The translations under genes and the position numbers were made by a program. Below the pieces are notes generated by a model. That model ran no database searches, was not told where the DNA came from, and saw only the letters and a list, made by a program, of their open reading frames with translations. From Tardiphaga alba (GTDB lineage Bacteria; Pseudomonadota; Alphaproteobacteria; Rhizobiales; Xanthobacteraceae), in assembly GCF_018279705.1 (NCBI RefSeq), contig NZ_CP036498.1:744001-808000 (forward strand): a DNA stretch of 64,000 nt, given 5' to 3'. Positions within the stretch are counted from its first letter, which is position 1. The number at the start of each line of letters is the position of its first letter. Positions 1 to 8,808 of this stretch are shown piece after piece.

Positions 1-2
1 GA

Positions 3-155
3 TTCGCGGCTATGGAGGTCGACGAGCTGGTGATCGAGTTTGTCAAAGGAGAGTGGTGGGACCGCGTGGAGCTGCACGACGAACTGCGTCGTGCATGTTC
101 AGGATCCAGCATCTATTCGCAGTACCTCGCTCGTCGAATCGGAGCTGAGATCTAA
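3..155 (+). CDS. C-terminal end of an unknown protein (5' truncated by window)
   Basis: An open frame enters from the left edge and stops with TAA at 153-155. The visible part is about 50 residues, acidic at first (EVDELVIEF) and ending in IYSQYLARRIGAEI. The reading continues upstream of the ATG at 12, so the gene probably starts outside the window. No family was recognised. It lies about 270 bases before the clamp-loader-like operon on the same strand. The 156-421 interval holds no convincing gene, only short chance frames. The frame could also be a chance open stretch, since only 51 codons are visible. Confidence 0.35.
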   Translation, partial: FAAMEVDELVIEFVKGEWWDRVELHDELRRACSGSSIYSQYLARRIGAEI

Positions 156-421
156 ACAGGCAATACTTAAAGTGAAGCACAATCTGGCAACGCGACGCTC
201 GATTCCGATGAAGTTCGCGTCAGCGTTTGACGAAGTTCAGTCATGAAACGAAGAGCTATTGATGCTTCGTAAGCTGTCTCGTCGTGATGCTGTCGAACTG
301 CTGGACTGCTTGTTCTTCATGACGCATTGAGGCCAAAAACGAGCGAGGGCCGCGGTTCGCTGCCCACGCTCATCGACCAAAATGAATCAAGAAAAGCACT
401 ACTGGATCATCCGAGGCCCGC

Positions 422-2476
422 GTGGAACGTCTAGCTCTTAAGTACAGGCCCAAGTCTCTCCAAGACGTCATCGGTCAAGAATACCCGAAGCGCATCATCG
501 CCCAGCTGATTCTTAACAACCAGAGTTGTGCCAACCTATTGCTGCACGGCAGCGTAGGTTCGGGCAAGACGACGCTGGTGCGGATCTATGCGGGCGCGCT
601 GAATTGCCAGTCGCCGACCGCCACAGGTGACCGATGCTTCGTGTGCGACCGCTGCCGGGCGCTGGATTCGGGTGACAATGCTGGCTTTATCGAACTCGAT
701 ACACCGAAGTTCCGAGACCTTGCCGGCCTCAAGGCCGAGATCGACCGAGTGCTGGAGGCGGCGGCCGCCGCTGGCCGACGAACCGTCATATTTCTCGATG
801 AGGCGCACGTTCTGTCGAGATATCGCGATAGCTTCGACTTCCTCTTGAAGAAGGTCGAAGAGCCGCCGCCGGGCGTGTCTTTCTGCTTCGCCACCACCGC
901 GGTGGAGCGAATGTCGGAGGCGCTCCGCTCCCGAACGATCCAGCTCGAAGTGCGTCCTTTGACGCATGCGCAAAGTGTCGGTCTTTTGACCCGTACCGCA
1001 AAAGACGAGGGCCTGACACTGCATACCGAGGCCATCTCGCTTCTAGCGGGCCTCGGCGAGCACCAGCCGCGCAACATGCTCCAAGCTCTCGACAAGATGC
1101 GCCTTCTGAGTGATGGCACCGAGATCACGCGTGATCGCGTAGCGGCGGTCTTCGGTGTCGACTATATCGAGCACCTTATCCAGTATTTCGAAGCGCTTGG
1201 AGCAGGCGACCTCAGGCGGCAGACCGAGAGCTTCCTGCAGTGGTCGGACGGCATTCGCAACAAGGTGCGTTTGATTCAGCTGTTCCTCGTTGGCTTCTAC
1301 TATATCGAGCTCTGCGGCCTCGATGTCTCAGTCGACCCGGTCGTTGCCTCGATCAGGCTCGAGGAGCGCCAGCGCGTCAAAAGTGCCTTTGCAGGCCGTC
1401 TACCGGATATCGATCTCACGACCTTCTTCGAAGGCCTGCTGGGTGTCTGGCCGGTGGTCACCGTGGACCTGAGCGACGAAGCGTTACTTGCCATCTTGCT
1501 GCGCTTCCAGATGGTCGCCAACCGCAGCGCGCCGATGCTGCGCCCCGAAACATCCGTCGCCCGGATTCGGCCAGAACGGATCGTTGAGGCAGATATTGGT
1601 GGCGATGCCCAGCGCCGCGTTACGACCGACGATGATGCCAAGGCGCCGAAGGATCCTGCCTATCTCAACCGAAGCCACGTGCGCAGCATTTTTGCCGCAG
1701 CGTCATTCCTGGTGCAGCAAGGCTATCCGTCGTTCAACGCGCGGATCACAATCCGCCATAGGCTGTTCGGTCATCAAGACCAGGCAGCGGCCTCGGATCA
1801 CTTTAAAGCATTCAGCTCAGCATTGAAGTTACAGCTCGTCAGTTGCGGTGGTTCGGGCCTTCGCATTTTCGTTCAAGAACGCGATGAAGCCGAGGGATCA
1901 TGTGGCCGCGTCATTGCCCATGTTTCTGACGTTGAGAAACTTGGCCGGTGGATGCTGAAGTGGCATCGATCGAGCCGGCTTGCTGGTGCCGAAGACAGGG
2001 CCGTCACGATGGACATTGGATCGGCTGGCCGGCGCCTGGACGAGCATTGGAGATGCGTGCGTTGGCTTTGCGGCGGGTTCAATCCGGCTGATCCGATTCA
2101 TTCAAAAATTGAAATTGAGCCCGACTATCATCGTGTCGCCGGCGACATTGGAAAGCGAAACCGCCAGGATCAGTCTGAAGCGCTCGACGCAGCCGCACGG
2201 ATCAAGGCCGATGAAAAATGCGGCATCGATCTGCTCTCAGCATTCAATGATAGAAAGTGGGATCGGTTGTATGATGGCTGGGAATTGGATGAGCAGGTGT
2301 ACCGCGAGCAACGAAGGTCGCAGCTTGAGGCGGCTATGTTGGAGCTGCGTGCCAGACATGCTCTGGATTCGGCGTCCTACTCCGATGAAATGCGCGGTTA
2401 TGAGGAAGCGGAGCTTCGATCGAATCTTGCTGCATCCGCTGTGGAGCGCGCCTGGGCAATCTGGGACCGATCATGA
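422..2476 (+). CDS. DnaX-like (gamma/tau-like) AAA+ clamp-loader ATPase
   Basis: A 684-residue AAA+ protein of the DNA polymerase III gamma/tau family; family members use ATP to open and load the ring-shaped sliding clamp on DNA. The N-terminus has the DnaX-type opening (LALKYRPKSLQDVIGQE). Walker A GSVGSGKT lies at residues 43-50, a four-cysteine zinc module at Cys62, 72, 75 and 78, Walker B FLDEAH near 124-129 and sensor 1 CFATT near 157. The usual SRC arginine-finger motif appears as SRT (ALRSRTIQ). Residues beyond about 400 do not resemble the tau region that binds polymerase, and I recognise no domain there. GTG is the only start that keeps the RPK motif region. It overlaps the next gene by four bases (ATGA), so the genes are cotranslated. 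It is too divergent to be the housekeeping dnaX, and no recR-type neighbour is present. Confidence 0.85.
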   Translation: MERLALKYRPKSLQDVIGQEYPKRIIAQLILNNQSCANLLLHGSVGSGKTTLVRIYAGALNCQSPTATGDRCFVCDRCRALDSGDNAGFIELDTPKFRDLAGLKAEIDRVLEAAAAAGRRTVIFLDEAHVLSRYRDSFDFLLKKVEEPPPGVSFCFATTAVERMSEALRSRTIQLEVRPLTHAQSVGLLTRTAKDEGLTLHTEAISLLAGLGEHQPRNMLQALDKMRLLSDGTEITRDRVAAVFGVDYIEHLIQYFEALGAGDLRRQTESFLQWSDGIRNKVRLIQLFLVGFYYIELCGLDVSVDPVVASIRLEERQRVKSAFAGRLPDIDLTTFFEGLLGVWPVVTVDLSDEALLAILLRFQMVANRSAPMLRPETSVARIRPERIVEADIGGDAQRRVTTDDDAKAPKDPAYLNRSHVRSIFAAASFLVQQGYPSFNARITIRHRLFGHQDQAAASDHFKAFSSALKLQLVSCGGSGLRIFVQERDEAEGSCGRVIAHVSDVEKLGRWMLKWHRSSRLAGAEDRAVTMDIGSAGRRLDEHWRCVRWLCGGFNPADPIHSKIEIEPDYHRVAGDIGKRNRQDQSEALDAAARIKADEKCGIDLLSAFNDRKWDRLYDGWELDEQVYREQRRSQLEAAMLELRARHALDSASYSDEMRGYEEAELRSNLAASAVERAWAIWDRS

Positions 2477-3759
2477 GCGGGTCAGCCACAATAGCCGATG
2501 TGGAATTCCTCCAGCTCCCGAGACACGACGGTAAGAGCTATCTGTATCTCTACCGCAAGGGGTCTGGTCTTTTTCGATCCGCGGTCCGCAAGAAGATTGT
2601 TGGCCAGGCCGAACACGATGGACGTCATTTGCGGGATATTGCGAGAAGCGCCATCGAACAGCGTACTCCAGCCGTCGGAGACGCTGAAGGCGCTGTGCCG
2701 GTCAAGATTGGCGGTGTTCCGAGCTTGTACGCGATGGTGTCGGAAGTGTCGCTCTTCGACGAACCGACCCTCCATGTTCGTGATCTCGGCGATACCACTT
2801 TGGAGCACCCGCCGCTCGATGATATCGCGCGGGCTTTAGTTGCCGTCGCCGCTGGCAACGAACAGCATTCGATCTTGTTGCTTGTTCCAGACACACACAA
2901 ATTGATCGAGACCGCGGCGTGGCGGTCCACGGTGAACGCGATCGGTTTGATTGAGGAGCCGCTCGTCACGGCGGAAACCTATCTGGCGATTGCGCGACGA
3001 TATCTTCGAGAGGGTCGATTGGGCGATCTTTCCGCGCTGGCGGACAACAAGCGCTTCCAATCGCGGTTACGGAAGTGCATCGAGCGGGCGGCGTTGGCGC
3101 CATTTGAATTCTCGATGCAAATCGATCTCATCGTGTTGGGTGAAATGGAGGGCGGCGAATTCAGGCCAACTGAAGACGTCAGCACGCGACGAGCCGAGCG
3201 ATGGGTCGTACCCGAGACCTTGCGCCGCTTTCTCGATCGACGCGATGCACTGAGCCTCTCCGCTCTGATGAAGGTTGTCGACGGCCTGCGGCATGATCGG
3301 ACGCTGGAGGCCGGCGAGCTGCTCACGCGGCTTTATCGCGCGACGACGGGCACGTTGGAAAGCCGCGATAGACGCTACCGGCGCCTTGAGGATCCACTGC
3401 ATTGCGTTTGGGCGGCTCAACTCCTGGCCGCTGAGAGCGAGTTCATGAAGGGCAACGTGTTCATTGCGCTGGACGACGTCTGCCAGCGATATGGCCGAAT
3501 TGATAGTGCGTCTGACTGGATCGCCTCGCGCGAAGGCTGGCGAACGCTTCAATTGGTGCTTGCTCGCTATGCCTCAGGCAGCCGAGGTCGCCTCGATCAA
3601 GCGCGCGTCGGGTTGCGGAACGCGCTTCGCGAGCGGCTACGGTCGATGGGCGAGGGGCAGGTTGACGGGATTCAGGTTGGGCTTGAGGCGGATAGCGATC
3701 AGTCCGTAGCTCTGGCGTCAAATGAACAGAGCGCCCCGGCCATGATGGAGGTGCGCTGA
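2473..3759 (+). CDS. Clamp-loader delta-like subunit (HolA-like, divergent)
   Basis: A 428-residue protein between the gamma/tau-like and delta-prime-like genes. The N-terminal part reads like a HolA delta subunit: a nucleotide-binding-like fold without Walker A, with a hydrophobic strand (HSILLLVPDTHKL, about residues 133-145) followed by the loss-of-helix pattern IGLIEEPLVTAETYLAIARRYL that resembles the delta segment choosing a helical lid. The C-terminal third is helical and charged. In known loaders delta contacts the clamp and opens it. The assignment rests on this faint resemblance and on the gene order, so it is an inference. ATG overlaps the upstream stop by four bases, and its own TGA shares one base with the next ATG. 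Confidence 0.55.
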   Translation: MSGSATIADVEFLQLPRHDGKSYLYLYRKGSGLFRSAVRKKIVGQAEHDGRHLRDIARSAIEQRTPAVGDAEGAVPVKIGGVPSLYAMVSEVSLFDEPTLHVRDLGDTTLEHPPLDDIARALVAVAAGNEQHSILLLVPDTHKLIETAAWRSTVNAIGLIEEPLVTAETYLAIARRYLREGRLGDLSALADNKRFQSRLRKCIERAALAPFEFSMQIDLIVLGEMEGGEFRPTEDVSTRRAERWVVPETLRRFLDRRDALSLSALMKVVDGLRHDRTLEAGELLTRLYRATTGTLESRDRRYRRLEDPLHCVWAAQLLAAESEFMKGNVFIALDDVCQRYGRIDSASDWIASREGWRTLQLVLARYASGSRGRLDQARVGLRNALRERLRSMGEGQVDGIQVGLEADSDQSVALASNEQSAPAMMEVR

Positions 3760-4937
3760 TGGAGCAGCCGCCTAGCGCCTGTTTGGATCCCGGATGCCCG
3801 TCATCGTTTAGAGATGTCGTGGGCCATGAACGTTGGTTCGAGGCGTTGATTTCGAACCTACGAAACGAGCATGCGTCTGGTGTTCACCAGCCTATCGCAC
3901 TGGTTGGAGCAGCAGGCGTCGGCAAGCGGACGGTCGCGCGCATCTATGCCAAGGCGTTGGTTTGCGAGCGTGAACTGGATACGCGGATAGACGCCGCGCC
4001 CTGTGGAACCTGCGACGAATGCCTGGCCTTTGATCGCTCGAGCTTTGCCTATGTCGAAGTCGATGCGAGGCATTTCGGCGACCAAGAGCAAGACGATAAA
4101 CGCGTGGACGAGCGGGCTCAGGTCAATGCTGTCCATTCATTGATCGAGCGGGATAGCGGATTAAACACGGCACCAGTGCGCGTCGTGGTGATCAACAACG
4201 CCGAAGAGCTCGTGGGCGCCGCGGCCGACGTCGCTTTGAAGACGCTGGAATTGGAGATCTCGTCGAGCCTTTATGTGTTCCTTGTGAACGACGAAATGCG
4301 GTTCTCCGCCGCGTTACGTTCTCGGTGCAGCGTTTTCAGGATCGGGCCTCTATCGGTGGAGGGCATGGTTGGACGTCTGTTGTCGCTTTGCGCGCGGTGG
4401 GGGTTGAGGTCTGATGAAGTTGCAATCCGAGCGATTGCGCGGGCAGCACGTGGGTCGTTTGGAGAGGCGTTGAGCATGCTCGGGCGGGTCGCAGCGCATG
4501 GCGACCTCACGATCGAAAGCCTGGTGCGGGAGCCGGAGTTTGGCTGGGGGCCAACGATGATGGCTTGCTGGCGGGCCGTCTTGCGGGATCGCCGCGACGA
4601 GGCGCTGGCGCTGTTTGGGCAGGTTGGCCGGGACGGTCCGATGAGGATGAAGGCAATGCAGAGCTTCCTTGTGGCGTGCCAGTTGCGCCGTCTGCTGGGT
4701 TCGGTGCCGCCGGACGGTAGCGTCAGTCCGGCATTGGATCTTGTCTCGCCGGTTGACTGGGAGCTGATCCTCGATGATTGGACAGCATGGTCTCGGCGGA
4801 CAGGCCTTCCGGTCGATGAAGCGATGGACCGGATGGTTGGTTTGTGGGCCTGTCTGATGGCGGATATGTCCTGGGGCGCGTGCTTCGTTCGGGGGATGTC
4901 AGTGCTGAACGCCGAACGAAAAGCTTCGAGCGGTTGA
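3759..4937 (+). CDS. Clamp-loader delta-prime-like AAA+ protein
   Basis: A 392-residue AAA+ protein of the HolB/DnaX superfamily. It opens with FRDVVGHERW, the 'VGQE' box. It has a Walker A variant GAAGVGKRT at residues 50-58, four zinc-module cysteines (69, 82, 85, 88) and the arginine-finger motif SRC in ALRSRCSVF. Walker B is degenerate (VVVINNAEEL, with the acidic pair replaced by Asn), so ATP hydrolysis is doubtful. Delta-prime subunits act as the rigid stator of the loader and supply the SRC finger, which fits this protein. It follows the delta-like gene with a TGATG one-base overlap. Together with its two upstream neighbours it could form a complete alternative pentameric loader. Confidence 0.78.
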   Translation: MEQPPSACLDPGCPSSFRDVVGHERWFEALISNLRNEHASGVHQPIALVGAAGVGKRTVARIYAKALVCERELDTRIDAAPCGTCDECLAFDRSSFAYVEVDARHFGDQEQDDKRVDERAQVNAVHSLIERDSGLNTAPVRVVVINNAEELVGAAADVALKTLELEISSSLYVFLVNDEMRFSAALRSRCSVFRIGPLSVEGMVGRLLSLCARWGLRSDEVAIRAIARAARGSFGEALSMLGRVAAHGDLTIESLVREPEFGWGPTMMACWRAVLRDRRDEALALFGQVGRDGPMRMKAMQSFLVACQLRRLLGSVPPDGSVSPALDLVSPVDWELILDDWTAWSRRTGLPVDEAMDRMVGLWACLMADMSWGACFVRGMSVLNAERKASSG

Positions 4938-5087
4938 GTTATTCGGTTGTGTGCCGTTTTAAGTTGCTTGGTTTGTTGATTTGGCAATCTTGATTTAGCA
5001 CCTCGAATCCAGGCGGACGATGAAGGCGGGTCGCGTAGAGGTCGGGATGGCCATTGGGGCCGTAGGTGATCAAGCTGGTGTGATGAA

Positions 5088-5603
5088 ATGAGCTCGATGA
5101 AGAGGACGAAGGGGCGGGGCAAAGAACCCAGCCAAGCCCTTGTGGATCGGCCGTTTGTTGGGCAGTGGTCCGAAGAGGAGGCGGCAATTGCTCGCCAACG
5201 CCTTGGCGTGGCGATTGGGCCATATATCTCGGCGGTGGATGGGGCCGACCCGGTTTCGGTGCGCGCCGCGCTTAATGGAGAGCCCTTTGGCGACCTGATC
5301 TCTGATGAAGCCATCGCGAAGCTGTGCCGCGAGGGGCGTGGTGCCGATCTATTCCCTCCGCGCTACCCGACGTGGCGGTACGGAATCGATCCGGTCACCT
5401 ATCCCTGCATCCTGGTCCCGCCAACCATTGAAGAATTGGAGGCGATCGCGGACAAGCAGCACCTTGCTCTGCTCATCCGCGATTTGAACATTCGTGGGAC
5501 GACGCCACGCGTCCGGGCTCTGATACGCTCGACGGTCGACCCGGAGTGGTCCTGGTTGGGCGAAACGGTGCAAGACCATCTCGAAGCTGAGGCTGATGAA
5601 TAG
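5088..5603 (+). CDS. Hypothetical protein, 171 aa, downstream of clamp-loader-like genes
   Basis: A soluble protein with no signal peptide or membrane segment, 150 bases after the delta-prime-like gene on the same strand. The N-terminus is basic (MKRTKGRGKEP). The middle is Pro- and aromatic-rich (FPPRYPTWRYGIDPVTYPC) and the end is acidic (HLEAEADE). No family was recognised. A role linked to the loader-like operon is only suggested by position. Two ATGs lie 9 bases apart (5088 and 5097); the first was taken. Confidence 0.55.
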   Translation: MSSMKRTKGRGKEPSQALVDRPFVGQWSEEEAAIARQRLGVAIGPYISAVDGADPVSVRAALNGEPFGDLISDEAIAKLCREGRGADLFPPRYPTWRYGIDPVTYPCILVPPTIEELEAIADKQHLALLIRDLNIRGTTPRVRALIRSTVDPEWSWLGETVQDHLEAEADE

Positions 5604-5683
5604 CGGCGCCCGGTGCTGTCGGTGGTGCCCAGCCTAAGCAAGACGTCGGTCGTGGTGGCCGGGGTGATCAATCCCTCTTCCAA

Positions 5684-5989
5684 CTAGCGTCCGCTCATTG
5701 CGTCTCGGATATGAAACCCCTGATTAGCGGGTGCGTCGGAGCGGTCCGGTTTCGAGGAGTACGAGCTTGGCTTCGATGCACGTCGAACAAGTTCGATGAA
5801 GCATTCAAGGCCACGTTCGGCGCGAGCTTGTGGTGCGCCGTCCAAATAGATCGTGCCTTTGCCGGGGTAGAAGCTGTAAAGGCCGACTTTCAGTTGGAAA
5901 GCTGTTGGCTTCTTGAAGTGGATTCCCTGAGCATCGAGGCTTTCCATTGCCTCTCTCATCAGGATGTCATTCTCGGCAAAGCGGCTCAT
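5684..5989 (-). CDS. Hypothetical protein, 101 aa
   Basis: A small soluble protein on the minus strand, convergent with the 171-residue gene. The first half has balanced helix and strand composition (FAENDILMREAMESLD, then QLKVGLYSFYPGKGTIYLDG). An AGG lies about 9 bases before the ATG as a possible ribosome-binding site. The tail is Ser- and basic-rich. No family was recognised and the call rests on coding-like composition only. Confidence 0.45.
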   Translation of the reverse strand: MSRFAENDILMREAMESLDAQGIHFKKPTAFQLKVGLYSFYPGKGTIYLDGAPQARAERGLECFIELVRRASKPSSYSSKPDRSDAPANQGFHIRDAMSGR

Positions 5990-6354
5990 AGGCTACCTGG
6001 ATTTCATTGGTTCTCTGGGCAAAGCCCAGATGGATGTCTGATCTGCTCGGGAAGGTAGGGAAGGAGTGTAATGGTTGGAGTGAGCGTCGGTGAGTGAGAG
6101 TGTCTGACAGTTGGACGGAGAAGTAATCCCCCTCTTAACGATATAGCGGACCTCAACATTCCAACATGAGTGGCAGCGCGTAGATTTTTCGGTGGTGGGT
6201 GGAGCGAATGCATTTGCGAATCTGCCGCGGCTTGCCAAATCCACGAGAGTTCGTCTAATCGCCGTATGGAATCCCGCGGACTCCTGCTCCGATGTTTAGC
6301 GGATAAAGACGACGGCAAGATCAGCCAAGCAAACGAGGTCTTAGCCGTTTGAGA
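5990..6354. other. Gene-free stretch
   Basis: About 365 bases between two minus-strand genes. Open frames of 60-104 codons exist on both strands but are low-complexity Ser/Arg/His translations without recognisable motifs or ribosome-binding sites. No hairpin terminator, tRNA or transposase remnant was seen. It may mark the border between the loader-like operon and the acyltransferase pair. Confidence 0.4.
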
Positions 6355-7386
6355 TCATTTCATCGAAGGAGGATATCGGTCGGCAAGCACCTGGAAAGCG
6401 GCTGCTCCCTGATCGATGGTCGAGCGATAGGCGTGGTCATCGAATTCAGAGAATCCCGGCGTCCTCGAAAGACGGTCGATCAGTCGTCGAGTCCTGATCT
6501 CCGCAGCCGCGTTATCGACGTGATAATAGGTATCCAGCATGTGCGACGCGGCGAAAGCGGAATCAGCGAGGTCGCCAACGGTCGCGATGCCATTATCTGC
6601 AAACATTTTCCGCGCATCCCGTTGCAAGTCCTCATTTCGGTAGCATCCTTCGCCTGCGATGGCTGGCCATGTGATGTAGACCCGCACACCCCGTCGGTCC
6701 TGTAGCTGGCGCAGTTCTCGTGCTGCCCAGCGCATGTCCTCCACGATTGGCCCTTCCGAACCGAGATAGTCGGAGCAGACAAGACCCGCCACGCTGGACC
6801 GTCTCCGTGAATCGTCCTTCCGGTCGCCATACGGGAAACTTTTCAGAAGTTTCCCGATGTTCTCGACGTGGTCCCTCTCCAGGCTCGGCTTGGCGTAGAG
6901 ACGGAAAGCATCGGAGACGTTGTGTATCGACACTGACTGAACCACGAAGCGCAGGCGGTCCAGGAAGGGCAGGCTGCCGTAGTAGGATGCGTATTCGTCC
7001 GGAGTCTTATCGATGAAGTCGGAAGGCATCTCCGAGCGGGTATAGTAGACCCATTCCAGCGGCAAAATGAGGATGTCGCCACGACGGGCGTATCGAATGA
7101 TGCGATGGATCTTCATCGCCAGAGGAATGCTCGCGTTGTCGGCAGCAACGACGACGGGCACTCGAAATTCTTTCTCGATCATAACCGGTACGATGCCGAA
7201 CATCGAGCTGGAGCCGCCATCTATCACGATCCTCGGACTAGCTACGGTCTCGATCAGAAACTTGCTGTGGTCGAACGGAACGGATTGATTGGCGCTGGTA
7301 AATGCGTCGTAAGTTCCGACGAGCGCAATCGCCGCTGATAGGAGGCCCAACGCCATTGCCACAAGGAATGTAGCGAGTGTCTTCAC
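6355..7386 (-). CDS. SGNH/AlgX-like periplasmic partner of MBOAT acyltransferase
   Basis: A 343-residue protein with an N-terminal signal/membrane anchor (about residues 4-25). It has an SGNH-type nucleophile region IDGGSSSMFG at 55-64 and a distal TYYHVDNAA segment that could supply the Asp/His pair. Proteins of this kind work with membrane O-acyltransferases, either completing transfer of acetyl groups to a periplasmic polysaccharide or binding it. It begins 6 bases after the stop of the AlgI-like gene, so the two are a transcription unit. The acceptor polysaccharide is not encoded nearby. The SGNH assignment is by motif and context rather than clear family match. Confidence 0.6.
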   Translation of the reverse strand: MKTLATFLVAMALGLLSAAIALVGTYDAFTSANQSVPFDHSKFLIETVASPRIVIDGGSSSMFGIVPVMIEKEFRVPVVVAADNASIPLAMKIHRIIRYARRGDILILPLEWVYYTRSEMPSDFIDKTPDEYASYYGSLPFLDRLRFVVQSVSIHNVSDAFRLYAKPSLERDHVENIGKLLKSFPYGDRKDDSRRRSSVAGLVCSDYLGSEGPIVEDMRWAARELRQLQDRRGVRVYITWPAIAGEGCYRNEDLQRDARKMFADNGIATVGDLADSAFAASHMLDTYYHVDNAAAEIRTRRLIDRLSRTPGFSEFDDHAYRSTIDQGAAAFQVLADRYPPSMK

Positions 7387-7392
7387 GTGACC

Positions 7393-8808
7393 TCAGAAGT
7401 TGTAATAAATGAACGGCGAGGGAAGCGATGTATTCGTCGCAACATATGCCAGGAGCAACGCGAAACCTGCTGCTACGCCGGCTGCAGCTGTCTTGTGACG
7501 TGTTTTCGTTGTTGCAAGCGCTGTGCTGGTCGGGCATAGCCAGACCAACAGGGCTCCTGCGAAGAGAAGCGGCCAGATCACCAGGATCCTCTCGTTCACA
7601 TTGGTCGAGGGCGTAAACATCGCCTGTACCAAAATGGTCGCCGCGCGAATATCCGGAGCGCGGAAGAAGACCCATGCGAAGTTCACGAACAAGAAGGTTG
7701 TTAGGACCCCGATAAGATACGGCAACCGAAAGCCGGCCGCTTGCCAGGCCTTTTGGATGCAGCATGCGGCACCATGCAGTGCGCCCCATGCTACGAAAGT
7801 CCAGGCCGCGCCGTGCCACAGTCCGCCGAGCAGAAACGTTGCGAATAGATTGAGGTAGGTACGTGCTAGCCCGGCGCGATTTCCGCCGAGTGGGATGTAG
7901 AGATAGTCCCTGAGCCACATCGAGAGGGTGATGTGCCAACGCCGCCAGAAGTCCTGAATCGAAGACGCCCGGTACGGGCCATCGAAGTTCAGCGGCAGTC
8001 TGACGCCAAATAGAAGAGAAACTCCGATGGCCATATCGGCATAGCCAGAAAAATCGAAATACAATTGGAATGTGTATCCGAGGCTGAGAAGCCACGCGTC
8101 GAGAAAGTCGACGGTATCGATGCTACGCCAGCCGTAGTCCACGATCGGTGCGAGCTGGTCCGCCAGAAGCAGCTTTTTCATCAGCCCGATCGAGAAAAGC
8201 AGAGTGCCTTCCTCTAGGCAGGATCGCGAGACGACCCATTTGATTGCCTCCGTGCCTTTCCGGGACAACCTTTCGAATTGAGGGATGACCTCGCGCCAAT
8301 GGATGATCGGACCTGCCACCAAGTGAGGGAAATAGGTGGCGAAGAGGCCGTAGCTTGCCAACGTGCTCCGCTGCGATTGGCCGCGATATATGTCGATCAG
8401 GAACGCGAGCTGCGTGAAGGTGTAGAAGGAGATGCCGACGGGTAGGGTTATCGACGGGGCTCGCCAGTCGATTCCAAGAGATGCGTAGGTGTTTTCGAGG
8501 ATGAAATGCGTATATTTGAAGATGCCTAGCAGTATGAGATTAAAAAGGATCGCGGCGATGAACAGGACCTTTCGGCGCCTCGGCCCGCCTTCCATTCTCG
8601 AAAGCTGACTTCCGACGAGATAGTTGATGAGGACCGAGCAGGCTAAGATCGGGAAATGATGGAGATCGCCCTGCGCGTAGAAGGCTAGCGAGGCAGCCAA
8701 CAGGATCGGGATCAACAATGAGCGCTGGCGCGCCGCTGCCGCCGCGTGAAAGAGCAGCAGAACGAACGGAAGGAAGCCGAAAAGAAATGTCCGATCGGTG
8801 AACAGCAT
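7393..8808 (-). CDS. MBOAT-family O-acyltransferase (AlgI-like)
   Basis: A polytopic membrane protein of 471 residues. It starts at ATG 8808, because the family typically begins MLFT...FLFGFLP, as here; a longer frame to 8895 exists but adds a non-homologous leader. Conserved MBOAT features include LPVGISFYTFTQL, the WRRWHITLS motif and GGLWHGAAWTFVAWG, which holds the catalytic histidine. Family members move acetyl groups from cytoplasmic acetyl-CoA across the inner membrane onto exopolysaccharide. It is paired with the SGNH-like gene downstream. No polymerase or export genes follow, so the pair may modify a glycan made elsewhere in the genome. Confidence 0.9.
   Translation of the reverse strand: MLFTDRTFLFGFLPFVLLLFHAAAAARQRSLLIPILLAASLAFYAQGDLHHFPILACSVLINYLVGSQLSRMEGGPRRRKVLFIAAILFNLILLGIFKYTHFILENTYASLGIDWRAPSITLPVGISFYTFTQLAFLIDIYRGQSQRSTLASYGLFATYFPHLVAGPIIHWREVIPQFERLSRKGTEAIKWVVSRSCLEEGTLLFSIGLMKKLLLADQLAPIVDYGWRSIDTVDFLDAWLLSLGYTFQLYFDFSGYADMAIGVSLLFGVRLPLNFDGPYRASSIQDFWRRWHITLSMWLRDYLYIPLGGNRAGLARTYLNLFATFLLGGLWHGAAWTFVAWGALHGAACCIQKAWQAAGFRLPYLIGVLTTFLFVNFAWVFFRAPDIRAATILVQAMFTPSTNVNERILVIWPLLFAGALLVWLCPTSTALATTKTRHKTAAAGVAAGFALLLAYVATNTSLPSPFIYYNF

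Noticed and set aside
40..246. 68-codon open frame on the plus strand near the left edge
   Set aside because: Low-complexity translation overlapping the better C-terminal frame at 3-155; no start context or motif.
5684..6354. Boundary repeat or attachment site at the end of the loader-like operon
   Set aside because: No tRNA gene and no direct repeat pair could be found.
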